A stretch of 64,000 bases of DNA from Steromphala cineraria (GCA_916613615.1 OU744730.1:28704882-28768881); one strand, 5' to 3'; shown: positions 1 to 12,166, numbered from the stretch's first letter. A program made the numbers and translations. Notes: generated by a model not told the origin, from the letters alone.

Positions 1-36
1 TTCAATCATCACACTACACATTTCCAAACTGATTAC

Positions 37-3000
37 CTGTGTATCCCCGTCCCTCTTACAACGACTTTGAGACGGTCCCCAGCTGGTACACGTGAACCCG
101 GGACAACAGTCAGATTGATCCTTGCATGGGTCCCAGTCGCTTCTACACCGCTGTTGAAGGGAAAACATAAAACATTTCTTCACATTTTTATCTTATTTGT
201 TGGACCTTATATGTAAAGCATGTCAAACATAGCGCCTATCAAATTTATCACACCACAAGTTTTGTACTTCGGTTTAATTTTTTTTATAATAATATTTTAA
301 TGATATTTTATAAACATGTACATTGCAGATGTAAACGCGTTATGTCAGCATCCTTAATATTATATTATTAAATCAATTATTAATGTACATCAATAATGCT
401 CAAAGTGTAACTTCTAACATTAACCAAATTATCTTTTCTATTGATATAGGTTAACATGAAATTGATCTTTTGAAATGCAGTTTTGTTGCTATAACAATTT
501 CAGTTAAAACGAAAATTGTTTAGTGGTTAATGATTTTAAAAAAACTTATTCAAATATTTATCCAGGAGTCTGAATCTCTTTAGTACACGTCATTTTAACA
601 GTACGATGAAATAAGTAATTAGCAAACTTACAACAAAATGCAAGTGGTAACACAAATAGTGGGTATTTTATGAATGCTTCAAACGTGTTACAACTTCTGG
701 TAACTCATACATGCATTGTACATTTATTTGACGGGTTTCAGTTGATTTTAGATTAAAATAACCATGGGGAATTTAAGGGTTTCCATGTATAGGACATACT
801 TATGGCATAATAACGAGAAGATATACGACATCTGCTGTTCAATATCTCTTTCCACAATTGACATGTCGTTGACAGAATACGTTTAATTGTGCTCTTGGGA
901 ATTCATGCCATTCATATCAGTTTCGCTAAAATAGAAATAGAAAATACTATGACACCAAATATATTAATTTATCAAATGATACTGAGCAAAGATTTGTTAA
1001 TTTTTGTCAACGTTGCATTTGCTGTTAGATTCATACAATGTAAACGTATAGTGTATACCATGTTATTATGATTGGCGGTGAGATTTTCCATGGCAATAAA
1101 CCGTATTATCAGTCACTAGTGACAATAACAATTTAACGTGTTATGAGACACTATTGACTGATAACAAAAAATATGTGACATCATCGAACAATGTTGTTGC
1201 TAAGGCGACGAATTCTGCTAAATGCGTCTCGATTTCGATAAAAACATAACTATGTAAGTAACTATAAGAAAGGTAATGTTGTAGGTCACAATTATATTTT
1301 TATTTAGCACATGATATATATTTCTATATTTTATCATCATTATAAGTCAACAGTGTATATATCGGTTGATTTGCATAAAAGTCTATGCAGTTGGGCGTGT
1401 AAATACTTTATCGATTGATGTATACTACGTGTATGTATATGAGCCCGATTACCTTCATACTGAAATAAAGAAAGTATAAAATAGACAGGAAATTTGCCCT
1501 TTCTTGACAAATGCCATGTTTATCTCAACTCATGAGGCAGAAAAGTTACGAATTATCACTCGTGGCTGTGCTACTCGTGAAAATATAAACTGTTTTTCCT
1601 CACTCGATGAGATACACATTTAATCAAGAAAATACAAATATCCTCTCGATATTTATTGCATAACATGCAATGTACACTGACTTCCAAAAAAAAATTGCAT
1701 CATATTGTAATGATTTTGATTGAAGAATGAAAAAAGATAGAAATTTAAAACAAAATACCTCTTATTAATCAATCATTTGTTTAAACAACCAGCGAATCCA
1801 AATTAAAGGTGAGAAATCCAGTTTTGCACTTATTGATCTGAAGTGGGCAGGGGTCAAAATTTTGGTGGTTCAGACGTTCGTTGAAATGCTGTTTTCGTAA
1901 TAATTTCGTTCAAGTACGAAAATGTGCTACTTTAGTACCAGGTTTGAGCAGCCCGAGTTTTATAACTTCCAAATCTGCCATGAGTAACAAAAAAGGTCAA
2001 ACGTTAAATTACGTCTTCTGTCCGCATTCTGAATACATTTTGTCTGCATCAAAGCTTTTCCATTAATGGGAACGTGTGGACACGAGTCTTACTTGACATA
2101 TTGACACATCTTTGAGTCGTACAAATGATAACCAGCCATAAGAGCTCAATAATCGCAATTAAATCTTGTTATTGCATGCCAATTCTGACGTTGTAACATC
2201 GAATGAAATTGCCATGTGTCGATGTTTAGTGACCAATAGCTATCAACTTAGCAGGCGATGAGCTCTGATTAGATCTGTCTAGGGTCATAAAGGGCACGAG
2301 AACATAACAACATGCCGACCTTTGATGTTTTCTATCTCTGACGTCACTAAGAGACAACGTTGGTGGTGGTCTAACGTCACAGATATCGGCTCTCAGGCAT
2401 TTAAAAACAATTGTTTTTTGTGTCTTTCAGGGTTGCCAGCAATCCTAACAACCTCTCTGTAAAGCCGTATCAAGTTACCATTAGAAATGAAGGAACGCTA
2501 CCGATTCTTGTAAAATGGGCTGTTTTTTTATCAATTTTGTCAATTTTCGGAAGGAATTGCTATACTTTGCTATACCGTTTACTGGTTTCAAGGTGGTTTT
2601 TTTTCACTATTGGAGTGACAAACAATCATTATGTACAGTTATTAAACTTTTTCGTCACGTGACTTAGTTCCAGCGGAAACGTCATGTGATTATAACATTT
2701 TTGCCATTTCTGCAAAAATGCATGAATTTTGCTCAATAAATGTTTTAAACTTGAAAGTGTGGGTTTCAACTATGTCATTGCCAACGTAAATGAAAATGTA
2801 AATATGCCATCGTTTTCGAAATTTCAGTTTTAAAAGTGCAAAGTTTCTTTTGGTATTCAGTGTACATTTGTCAACGAAATTATGTCTGAAATGCAAAGTA
2901 TGGAAATAAACGAATAGTCATGCCGTCATTGTGAAGTGAAATGTGCAATATAATGTGTAGAATTTCCACGCAACATGAAAGTAAAACGCTTTATCATTAA

Positions 3001-3565
3001 GTCTTCAATCAATAATTTAACATTAACGTTTGGAGGTTAACAGTAAAATGGATATATATAACATGTGATCCAAGAATAAAAAACATTTGTTAAAAAAAGT
3101 ACCAAACCCGACGAAAAGAAAATCGTCTGTTCGTTTACTATATTTTCCACTCATCTTTCTCTCCCAACAGAGAAAGATCAAGCCATAACATGATCTAATA
3201 TAACCTCTGTTCAAATCAGACGAGTTTATGGGAAAGAAAGGGATAAGACTGATTGAATGTATTCAAAGTTAGTTATGCAATCAGCGACTCAGTCGTCATT
3301 TTAGCTACTAGATCACGACAAACAACTTATGACTTGAACCACTTTATCAATGCGAGAAGAGTTTCCATTGGCTAAAATATATTTAGAAAATTACCTTCAG
3401 AGAAACTGAAGGAAACAAGGGCTTTAATCTTATCCGAACAGAGGTTGGATCAACATTTTATGAATTGATCTACCTCTGTCCTCTTATATGAAACAAACTT
3501 ACCGCTTTTGTACCTTGCAAGACTGTTGCAAGCATAGCAATCCCAAGCAATACGTAAGGTGTCAT
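37..3565 (-). CDS. N1: secreted six-cysteine (ICK-like) peptide precursor, partial
   Basis: Two coding exons are visible on the minus strand. The first (3565-3503) encodes 21 residues: start Met, a hydrophobic core (VLLGIAMLATVL) and an Ala end typical of a signal peptide, followed by a GTAAGT donor. The second (150-37) begins after a CAG acceptor and ends at a GTAATC donor; it encodes 38 residues with spacing C-x6-C-x5-CC-x4-C-x9-C, the inhibitor-cystine-knot pattern. Both junctions are phase 0. A KR pair follows the sixth Cys, a possible convertase site. The exon that should carry the stop lies beyond the window start. An acceptor 11 bases before the ATG (CAG at 3579-3577) implies an untranslated 5' exon. 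Closest relative here is P1, which shares a GFTC motif and lies divergently 5 kb away. Function unknown: defence or toxin-like peptide are both possible. Confidence 0.8.
1672..2869. mobile_element. 1.2-kb terminal-inverted-repeat element, copy A
   Basis: The ends (from 1672, and 2838-2869) are imperfect inverted repeats around the core ACTGACTTCCAAAA and its complement. The whole stretch is homologous, in opposite orientation, to 24714-25911; for example the block starting near 2440 (GTTGCCAGCAATCCTAACAA) has its counterpart near 25120-25150. No transposase is recognisable, so it reads as a non-autonomous DNA transposon. Superfamily unknown. Confidence 0.6.
3152..3485. mobile_element. M1 foldback MITE
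   Basis: Inverted arms of about 70 bp (cores AGATCAAGCC and TTGATCTACCTCTG) enclose about 190 bp that includes GCAATCAGCG, shared with the copies at 10347 and 16899. It sits in N1 intron 1, less than 20 bases from the signal-peptide exon donor. This is one of the more diverged copies. Confidence 0.6.
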
Positions 3566-4729
3566 TATAGTTTAACCTGCAAAACGAACAGAACCTCTTA
3601 CGAATATAGCTGTACAAAAGTATTATGTAAATTCAGTTTTTGTCTCTTGTTAAAACTATTATTCAAAACCAGCCATATGTAAATTGTTAATACCGCATGG
3701 GACTAGGTCCAAAAAAGGACAAGAACGTGTACTATTGAAGATAGTGTGATCCCAATATAACAATGTTACATTTGTTCACTATCTAAATGGCATTTATCTG
3801 TAAATTGTATTCTTTATTTATGCCATTAAACGTTGAAACTTGTGTTAAGTACAGGCGGTTGCAGATATATCTTTACCGGTACCTACCGCGATCAGACTGC
3901 AATTTGAATGCAGTTGACCGCGATCAGAATGCAGTCAGACCACGGTTCAGGTAACTAATTCTGCAAGGTCTGTAGGTCGGATACGAAAAATCAAGGTATT
4001 TAGAAATAGGTCAATTGGGTCTTATTTTGTTAAAAAATGTCTTGAATCTACTTAAGTCGTTAAAATACCATGTCATCACAGTATTTGTTCAAGAAGAACT
4101 CCCCCGCTAGGGCACCCAATGATGAAACAACGCATGTAATAAAACTCAAGAGTATTATTTATCATTTATGAATATCATTATTCATTTATGTTTTTCTATT
4201 AAGGCATTGCAGTATTGATACAGACTAATGCAGATAAAAGGAGCTTGTAACTAACATAAACTTAATTCATACAAATTAACTTTTTTTAAATAATTACAAC
4301 AAAATATCAATTTCATGTATTAAGATTTTTGTTGAACATTATATATTTCATAGTTACTACACACTTGAAAAAGATTCAAAAGAAGGAATATATGTCACCA
4401 GAGGATAACAGAGATATTCAGTCAAATTAGTCTAATCAATGAAATTAAAAACCCATGGGAGATAACTCTTCATACGCAACAATACCTTTTATATATATAT
4501 TTTCATTTGTTTTTAAGGTTAAGTTATAAAATATATTGTATCATAAAACAAACACTTATGTAAACAGTTATATTGTAATCAGTAAATGTTGATAAACTAA
4601 ATCATTATTTAAATTTTAAGATTTTTACCTTTACACTGTCAGTAAAAACTAAACCAAAAAGGTATACAATTTTTCCATATCACAATCTGACCGCAAGGGT
4701 GCTCACAACCAAAGGAAATATCATCCACT

Positions 4730-4775
4730 TACCTTCTGGGGTGTTAATACTTTCTAAATAAATCCAGGTTATATT
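4730..4775 (-). promoter_or_regulatory. Candidate untranslated exon and TATA of N1
   Basis: On the minus strand an A/T-rich TATAAC (near 4773) is followed about 40 bases later by a strong GTAAGT donor (GT at 4732-4731). This spacing resembles the clearer TATA-to-donor arrangement of P1, N2, N3 and T1-T4. The TATA is weak, so this is a guess by analogy. Confidence 0.3.
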
Positions 4776-4949
4776 TGTTGTCGCATATAGAAAATAACAA
4801 ATATGACTAATCTCATAAACGACACATCACATCAACTTGTCACACAAAACGGTTATCTTTAATGTTCAATAAATGAATATAATATTTTATGATGGTCCGT
4901 CATTCAAGTGAATTGATAGGACCATTAGTATCTAAGATTGCTTAAAGAG

Positions 4950-5160
4950 ACAGTCCTATCGGGGAATTTTTGTGGAAAGAGTACTTCCTTATTTATACTT
5001 ATATTTGATTGTAATATGATTATTTCACACTTATTTCAAATATGTTGTTGAGGGTCACATATAAGTTCAAGATTCATCTATGTGACAAAAAATAAATGAT
5101 AGAATGCATCACTGTGTCTTCTTGACTTTCGTTTCAACAAACTCCCCGCATAGGACTGTT
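4950..5160. mobile_element. ~210-bp terminal-inverted-repeat MITE
   Basis: ACAGTCCTATCGGGGAATTT at the left is matched by the reverse complement of AAACTCCCCGCATAGGACTG at the right, giving inverted termini of about 22 bp with few mismatches. There is no coding content. Only one copy is seen in the window. Confidence 0.5.
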
Positions 5161-5437
5161 CCTGTAGGTAATGATAATGATTTATGAAGATTTATATGAT
5201 ACGTTGTGCAAAATAACGGTTTACCATAGGATTTTCCTACTAAAATTACAAACAACTGTAGAAGAGCGCGTATCTCACATATCCCCGTTTCCCTCTTAAA
5301 TCAAAGAATTTCAAAATAGCAAAAAAACACATATGTGTAAACTGATTAACAAAAAGTGAAGTTGTATGGCAGTCGAGCATACGTTTATAAAGGTGTTTTT
5401 ACTGCCATAATTCATTAAAACTTTTCCTTTATAGATA

Positions 5438-5535
5438 ATTCTCTCACAACAGAGGCAGATCAAGTCATGAAATGATGATACAGCCTCTGTTCTGATACGC
5501 CAAAATTTGTGGGTTCCGGCAGTTTGCCCACAATC
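5438..5535. mobile_element. M1 MITE, solo arm
   Basis: A single left arm of M1 (CAGAGGCAGATCAAGTCATG at its core, then GGCAGTTTG) with no matching right arm nearby. It is a deletion remnant. Confidence 0.6.
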
Positions 5536-6985
5536 CATTCACAATCACTCGTGCAATAAAAATGTTATTGAACGGGACGTCGTTTAGTATTCTCTAATTC
5601 TTGAATATCATTTCTTGGAATGTTTTTTTAAATCCTGAAGTATGAAGTATAAGTTCACATATTTGCACACATAATGCTTTTGTTATAAAGTTCCTCGCAA
5701 AAATCATGGTTTTCGGTTCGAAAACATATACTCTACTGGGTAACCGAAGGTGTCTTTAAGTGTTTTATGGTTCCTCATGTTGTATGAACATTTTTCTATA
5801 CTCTAGTATGTAATTGATCTGTGACCCTTTTATTGATACACATTATCCCCTATCTTACCGTAACGCAGCGTCAATACTCATAGGATACATCATTTTGTTT
5901 CGAGGGGTAATGAAAAGGATAATGAGAGCGAATTACCAATGTCACATGATGAAATAAGCCCGGTTTTTGATGAAAAGTACATATACATTTTTTAATCTAA
6001 TTTTACTTATAAATCTCAGTATTGTATTGTTTATTACATAAAAATGTCGACGATTGTAGCAACATGTGTCCCTAATGAAATTCTATCTATTTAATTAACC
6101 TTGTGTCAGACTTTATCAATCGTTTATCTGATTCCACGTCATGGTCAGAGATCGAATCTAATATAATGTCAACATTATCATGTTCTCACGTCAATCAATA
6201 GTCTAATGATAAAAAATATTTTGGCAAATATGAAGCAAATGGTAAAACTTATTTCAAAATAAATATTAAGCTAAAATGTATTCTGAAAATTTAATTTTCC
6301 ACATCCATTTTGCAGTTGAAATCAGTTTTTAAATTTGTTTTATTACATTTCAAGTCATCCTTTTTATATATTTAATGAGATATATTCCCTCAAAAAGAGA
6401 ATGTTCTGTAGAATGCAATACGCATTGTACAGCTGTTTGTATAATTACTCTAAGACTTGTAATCAAAGCACATTTCATTTAATACGTTGTTCGCTTAGTT
6501 CGATTTGGCAAAGAATTAATGCAACAGTTGAATCCAAAAGGCAAAATCTGAATTTTCTTGATTATTTTATAAAATCAGCTTTTCAAATATTTCTCTTAAA
6601 AACGTAAGTTACATGTATAATGTTGAGAATTATTGAATTTTTTAACCAAAAGTTTGGTGAATCGAAAAATTTATAATGCAATGAGAAAAAAATAAGATTT
6701 TTCAAATTTTCGCCCCCCTTGGAGAGCACAAAAATTGTGTTTGGCATGCAACATATTGTTCTCTATACACGTTGTGTAATGATCAACTCACGAAACATGT
6801 TCTAAAACAGATCATTATTTTACCAGTTGCTACAAGTGTTGCATTTGAAAAATAGCAAGAACATAAATCAACGATACTTATTTTAGAAACAATAAGACAT
6901 GGCAAACTTCCTTATCTCTTGTCAATAAGTGTATCGAAGGGATCTCACATAAATTAATGTGAGCGGTTACATGCACCAGAAAAAT
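5536..6985. other. Intergenic, nothing recognised
   Basis: AT-rich DNA between N1 and P1. I see no exon with cysteine spacing, no RNA gene and no element termini. Open frames here lack start context, splice signals and a recognisable family. Confidence 0.5.
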
Positions 6986-7118
6986 AGAACGTATCTTGTC
7001 ATATACCCACATAAATAAAAGATAAAAATCGAAAATCTGATGAGGAGTGAATGTTGAAAACCATAAATAATATTTTATCTAAATGCGTGTGCAAATGTCC
7101 GATTACAAGATACGTTCT
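6986..7118. repeat. Perfect 14-bp inverted repeat next to the P1 TATA box
   Basis: AGAACGTATCTTGT at 6986-6999 is exactly inverted as ACAAGATACGTTCT at 7105-7118, about 105 bases apart. The right copy ends 4 bases before the TATA box of P1. It may be a paired binding site or the ends of a small element. Confidence 0.5.
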
Positions 7119-7122
7119 AAAG

Positions 7123-7178
7123 TATAAAGGTTCACAGGTAAACGACACTTTCAGAAATCACCTTTGCTCTAACAATAG
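7123..7178 (+). promoter_or_regulatory. P1 TATA box and short untranslated first exon
   Basis: TATAAAG at 7123-7129 is followed 49 bases later by a GTAAGT donor (GT at 7179). The expected transcription start, about 30 bases after the TATA, would give a first exon of roughly 25 bases. The intron would end at the TTTCAG acceptor at 8541-8546, or at a second one 6 bases later, just before the P1 ATG. T1-T4, N2 and N3 share this layout. Confidence 0.55.
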
Positions 7179-7440
7179 GTAAGTGTTTTTTTGTGTGCTT
7201 AAAGGCATTTTTTGTCATTCTCTTTCTTTCTCGTATCCATTTTTTTGTATATAAAGTTCAATGTATAAAAACAAATCACCTTGCATTTATTCAATTAAAA
7301 AAAACCCCACAATAATAGGACAACTAGGTTTAAGCATGAGGAAACCAGATGATTGTTTTAGTGTGTTCATCGTTTCTGGGGATACTGTGTTAACAATTTT
7401 TACTTTAAACGCAACCGTCAAGTAATATGCCTGAGGACCA

Positions 7441-8229
7441 CATTCTCTTTCCACACAGGTAGATCAAATTCTGATCCAACCTCTGTTTCAAAACGACGAG
7501 ATTTCGGACTCGATAAGCAAAAGCCTGATTGAGTAACATCCATCAACAACGTTGTTCATTGTTTTGGCATCTGATTAACGGTAGCGTCCTCAGTGACAAC
7601 AGCCACCCTTTTCTGCGAACGTGAGCTCATTGGCTTATAGGTTTTCCAAATTATATATATGAATATTTATATAGCGCACATATCCATCAACTCGTCGTTG
7701 CTCAAGGCGCGTTCATTGTTTCCCCTGGTCAATGGCATTAATTCACCGTCCAATCATTTTTCAAATTCAACTCCCTGGGGAGTATTCAACCGGCATCCAT
7801 ATGTGGCACTCAGGTTAGGGACCATTCTATGCCTCACAGGGTACCCATTCACAGTTGGGTGAACAGAGACACATAGTCACAGCAGTTTGTCCAACACTGC
7901 TAACGCTGATAATCGACAGCTCGGCGTATGCACGTGTTCATGTATAAACCATCCAGCCACTGACATGAATTCGTGGGATCTTTTAAGTGCGCAGGTTTTG
8001 TTGCGCTACACACTAGGGCTCCAGGGTGATACTTATGGAGTTCTAAAAGAGGTGAACTCTAGGTTGTACACCTTGGGCTGGATGGGATTCGAACCCCGGA
8101 CCTCAGCAACGTGAGACCGGCGCTCTTGCCGATTGAGCTATCCCGTACTATCCCGTTCCGAGAATCTGCTCGGAACTAGGAAACTCGTCTTATCAAACTG
8201 ACTTGATCCACCTCTGTGGGGAAAGAATG
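7441..8229. mobile_element. M1 foldback MITE carrying a SINE
   Basis: The left arm begins CATTCTCTTTCC at 7441 and the right arm ends GGGGAAAGAATG at 8229. The flanking nonamers (7432-7440 and 8230-8238) match at 7 of 9 positions (AGGACCA), which fits a 9-bp target duplication. A tRNA-derived SINE (7655-8146) has inserted between the arms. All of it lies in the 5' UTR intron of P1. Confidence 0.6.
7655..8146 (-). mobile_element. tRNA-derived SINE
   Basis: On the minus strand the element starts with a tRNA-like head: TAGCTCAATCGGC (A-box type) near 8140 and GGGGTTCGAATCCC (B box, polymerase III) near 8095. A long unrelated body follows, ending near the LINE-like tail GCGCTATATAAATA (7675-7662). 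The head cannot be a working tRNA gene because it runs straight into the body. Length is about 490 bp. Confidence 0.75.
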
Positions 8230-8571
8230 CCAGGACCATGAAATATAACTTGTCTGCTTTCTTTAATTATCAATCCTGTTACAAAAGTAAGAATAAGGCA
8301 TTGAAATAGCACTCCGTAATCAAGTTTTCATACTTTACCCGATTCTACTCAATTGTTGCTTCTTTTACTTTAATATCCTAATAATATTTACAAACACGAA
8401 AGTACATGGAAGTAAGTTTTTTAATACTACTTGCAATAATGAATTCTACTACATCCGGAAAGCGCAACATATAAAAATCAGTTTCAAAACAAAGATTTTA
8501 ATGGCGCTTTAAATCATTGAACTTTTTTGCATTGTCTTTTTTTCAGTTTCAGAAATTTCCAAGGAACAAAG

Positions 8572-10263
8572 ATGAAACTGGTTCTCGCTATTTTCGTTGT
8601 TGTCTCATGTGTTATGATGCACGAAGTTATGGGGGTAGGTAAATTACACGAATAATTTTACAATATGTTTGTCAATATGCATAGTGTTACGGAATAATGA
8701 TACAAAACTGCCTTTAAACGTCGACTAAAATGTCCGCTACTTATCTTCAAAGGAATTGCAATTAGACAGTCTCGACTTTGAATTGAGTTGATACGCGTTC
8801 AGTCTAAGTAAACCTATAAAAATATTACCCATTTCACTCCGATATTGAGTCTAGAAAGGTCTAGTAGAGGGTCGCATCAGCCGACCTTTCTGCGACCTAT
8901 GACTCTCTCACGTTATACGTGCGCAGGCAGACTATTGTGGTTTGGCAAGATGAGTTCTGATTGGTCAATTCGATACGTGGGCTGACGCGACCCTCTACTA
9001 AACCTTTCTAGACTCAATATCGGAGTGAAACGGGAAAATTTTGAGTCTGGGTTTAGTTAGACTGATCAATATGCCTTTACCTCTCTGTTACGGCGGTATT
9101 CTTAGACGAGGTATAACAAGTCAAATGAAAGTGTGTATTGCATCGATTATATGTTCATTGCAATCCATTAGGTAATGTTAATAGACATGATGATCTCTAA
9201 TTATTGTATAATTATATAAATAAATTAAAGGTGTTCACATAAAAATGGCAGCAGCCAATGGATTTAATGTGGATTTTATAATTTCGTCTCTGAATATGGA
9301 TGATTGGTTGGTGTTATGAGATTTTTGACAATCAAAATAATATATGTATCATTAACGTTCAATTATCAGTGAAAATTCAAACTTTCAAAAAAACGTGCTA
9401 CTGCCCCTTTAAAATTCACCAATATATGTTTCTTCTGCAGAGGTGCCAAGGTTGGGGAGACAAATGCTCGGTGTTCGATACTCAGTCAAACTGTTGTAAC
9501 GGATTCACCTGTAAGCACTGGAATCTCCTAGAAGGCAGATGCAAAAGGAACAACGATGATAGTGTAAGTATGTTTCTATAAGTAAATATCAAATATTGTT
9601 GCATAACGTAATAACAAAACATGATATTTGCATACCAAGGATTCATAGGGTAAATCTACATCTAAGGTTGATACAGAGTTTTAAAGATTAAAGTTGTGCA
9701 GTTGTGGAAGGGTGCAGCGACCCTAAACTAAAAAATATTTCTAACAAAAACATACTGGTAAATTTTCAAATATACAAAATCGCATATAATCGTCCATCAA
9801 TTGAGATCCTTAAAGAGAAAGTGCAGAGTTGCTAGTTCAAAACTTGAACCTTTTATCGACTCTTGCGACATTGAAAATGCATAGAGTAGATCGAATCTTC
9901 CGTATCTTAACGGGAAATGAAGTGACATGCACCTAAATGTTTTGCAGCACCCGGATGCGAGGATAACATGTTCTGGATACTTTGTTTAAGTCAATACGAC
10001 ATTTCATTGGTTGAAAAATTCATTTCATAAGTGGCATAGAGTAACGTGCTATCAGCAATATGAGGTTTTGACCTCGAAAGATATCATGTTGTTGGAGAAA
10101 CTTTGTGTAACAAATGCACTTATGTACTTTTTGTTATCGAGTGAATTTGTTTATTTTTCAGTGTGTCAAAAGAGGTGAGAAATGTGGCCTGTTCAAATGG
10201 TGTTGTGGAGACCTCGACTGCGATAAGAACATGTGGGGAAACTATGTGTGCAAAAGAGACTAA
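8572..10263 (+). CDS. P1: secreted two-module six-cysteine (ICK-like) peptide precursor
   Basis: Three coding exons, all phase 0. Exon 8572-8634 (21 codons) encodes a signal peptide with a hydrophobic core (LVLAIFVVVSCVMM) and ends at GTAGGT. Exon 9441-9563 (41 codons) has C-x6-C-x8-CC-x4-C-x9-C, then KR and an acidic NNDD run, and ends at GTAAGT. Exon 10162-10263 starts at a TTTTCAG acceptor, has C-x6-C-x5-CC-x4-C-x9-C and ends CKRD and stop. Total is 95 residues, two knots. The KR after the first knot may allow release of single-knot peptides. An ATTAAA at 10283-10288 could be the poly(A) signal. Two mobile elements sit in intron 8635-9440, one ending only 28 bases before exon 2. Family placement rests on cysteine spacing; activity is unknown. 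Confidence 0.85.
8800..9064. mobile_element. M3 foldback MITE, copy 1
   Basis: A 265-bp element whose arms are inverted over about 100 bp, including CTCCGATATTGAGTCTAGAA and its complement. The ends are CAGTCTAAGTAAACC and GGTTTAGTTAGACTG. A second copy at 46519-49608 is homologous through its interior. It lies in the first coding intron of P1. Confidence 0.75.
9220..9412. mobile_element. M2 (TTAA) MITE, truncated
   Basis: The right part of the M2 family, ending ACGTGCTACTGCCCCT plus TTAA (9409-9412). The left end is missing. It ends 28 bases before P1 exon 2, so it supplies part of the polypyrimidine and branch-site region of that intron. Confidence 0.7.
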
Positions 10264-10346
10264 AGTCGATGAAAATTCAGAAATTAAAAGCATTTGACTA
10301 GCATTGTTTTTTAATTGTTCACACATGAAACCATCCTGTTACACCA

Positions 10347-10690
10347 CATTCCCTCCCCACAGAGGCAGATCAAGTCATGAAATGTTGATAAAGCCTCTGT
10401 TCTATTACGCCGAAATCCGTGGGTTCCTGCAGTTTCCTTTGGTGGAAAAACATGTATCACAATCGATTTGAATTTCGTTATAACATGACAACGCTTCTTG
10501 CATGGAAAGGGTGGTTCATCACAATGATTGTGTCATGATTCAGTAGCCAAACTAATGATTTAAGAACAGCGTCGCTGATTGCTATATGTACTAAGTCTTT
10601 GATTGCCTCCAATCAGGCATCTCCTATTCTATCCCACGAAGTCGGCATAATAGAACAGAGGCTGTATCAATCTTTTATGACTTGATCTGA
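10347..10690. mobile_element. M1 foldback MITE
   Basis: The left arm (CATTCCCTCCCCACAGAGGC onward) and right arm (AATAGAACAGAGGCTGTATC onward) are inverted. The interior contains CAGCGTCGCTGATTG and CCAATCAGGCATCTCC, in reverse orientation relative to the copy at 16899. The right outer end is truncated or diverged. It lies just downstream of P1. Confidence 0.65.
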
Positions 10691-11266
10691 TCAGTGTAGT
10701 GTGGCCCTTACTAAGCGGCAGTAAACAAATCTGAGAAAATATCCTTGCTAACCAAGGAGTTTGTAAAAAAGTTTTATGGCAATCTGGGCAAGAAGCATTC
10801 TCTTCCCACAGAGGCAGATCAAGTCATGTTGATACAGCCTCTGTTCTATTACGCCGAATTATCTCTTTCATATAAAAAAACAACAAATATTGAATTGGGG
10901 GAAGATAGGAAACTTTTATTACTGCTTACATACAGTCAGTAGCATTGTCAATGCAAGATACAATAATCCATTTATGGCACTAAATTTCCAAAGGCGCAAC
11001 ACCATTGAAGCACAATGATATCTAAAATATAGTCTCCTATAACACTCCAAACCCCCAATTCCAATTAAATTAAATGATGTAAATAAAATTAGCAAAGTTG
11101 AGATCACTCGAAGTAAAAAAAAATGAATAAGGGAAAAAATTTAGAGATGCACTATAGTATAAGTGAAAAGAAAAATATATTGAAACCTGCAAGCGTTTAC
11201 AAATTTTGAATGCGGAACACTTAAAGTGACAAGTGATCACCCATAATTGTTGTAGTTTGCAAACGT

Positions 11267-12166
11267 TCAAAAAATACTAAATTTTAAATATCTTTGATAA
11301 GCATTGGAAGCCCAGTCTCCTTGAGCCTTTATTAATTCTACATCCACCCCTGAAGAAAAGGCGAAAGACGCTCCTCCACGTCTGAAACTGTGACCAGAAT
11401 ATAAATCTGGATTTACTCCCATGCCTCTGAGGAAAAGCTTTAAATTAAGTTCAAAAACCACACAAGTTAAGGGAGTTAATTTACCAGAAGAAAGGTAACA
11501 AAATGCAGGTTTATGATTAGGGATGTGTAAGGTAGCCAACAATTTTTTATAAGCTGAAACTGGACAAAGTCTAGATGAATGAATAGCTGCAATAGGAATA
11601 AACAAAGTGCGTTCCTGGAATTGAATTGTCTTTGAGGATTTAATGCTGAACAACATAAAATCCTGCATTAAAATAATATCCTGTCGCAGTAAGTGGTGCT
11701 TGATGTGAGAATGCTTCCAAATTAGGTTAGACTTGCGCAAAAATGAAAAGAAGGCGGCAGTGTAAGCAGCCCACAAGCAAACATGTAAGGTATCATGAAA
11801 ATTCATTTGCAAAAAGATTCCCAATAAAATATCCACTGTTAATGGTAGTTTTTGAGCAACAAATTGTCCAAGGTTCTTCCTTAATCCTCGCATTTGTAAC
11901 GTAAACACAGGTTGATTGTCACATATGAACTGCATACCAGTCCATCTGTGCAATTGTCTGAGACTTGATAGCATATTCTGCAAGTACTTGAAAGATGAGA
12001 CAGTTCTACTCATGAACTGTAAAAACAAAACCACCACCTTTGCTGTGGCCGGCGTATGTCCATAAGAATAAGCATCTTGTTGTGTCCTTCGCACGTCTTG
12101 TTCCAGTTCATGCAATTGAGCAATCTTGTCTGAAACAAAATAATGTAATTCACCAGTCTGACACAA
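11267..12166 (-). CDS. Tyrosine recombinase of the DIRS-like element
   Basis: A 299-residue frame with the marks of the phage-integrase-like tyrosine recombinase fold. An Arg sits in the helix FFSFLRKSNL, a HxxR box in GHSFRRGG, and a final Tyr in NAYQRYLKF. In DIRS elements this enzyme joins the circular DNA copy into the genome without target duplication. The frame overlaps the end of the RNase H frame by 17 bases, so it may be expressed as a separate or frameshifted product. It is the only intact-looking frame of the element. Confidence 0.75.
   Translation of the reverse strand: MCQTGELHYFVSDKIAQLHELEQDVRRTQQDAYSYGHTPATAKVVVLFLQFMSRTVSSFKYLQNMLSSLRQLHRWTGMQFICDNQPVFTLQMRGLRKNLGQFVAQKLPLTVDILLGIFLQMNFHDTLHVCLWAAYTAAFFSFLRKSNLIWKHSHIKHHLLRQDIILMQDFMLFSIKSSKTIQFQERTLFIPIAAIHSSRLCPVSAYKKLLATLHIPNHKPAFCYLSSGKLTPLTCVVFELNLKLFLRGMGVNPDLYSGHSFRRGGASFAFSSGVDVELIKAQGDWASNAYQRYLKFSIF

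Larger units (their letters stand above)
151..3502. other. N1 intron 1
   Basis: A 3.35-kb AT-rich intron. It holds the 1.2-kb terminal-inverted-repeat element (1672-2869) and an M1 foldback MITE (3152-3485). I see no further exon, RNA gene or ordered structure between 151 and 1670. Confidence 0.6.

Noticed and set aside
2411..2662. A gene fragment in the 1.2-kb element
   Set aside because: Similarity to copy B is at DNA level throughout the element; no domain is recognised.
8070..8146. A tRNA gene on the minus strand
   Set aside because: A and B boxes are present, but the sequence lacks a proper acceptor stem end and continues into a SINE body.
10745..10942. Plus-strand lysine-rich ORF
   Set aside because: It runs from unique sequence into an M1 arm and a retrotransposon end; no family or splice context.
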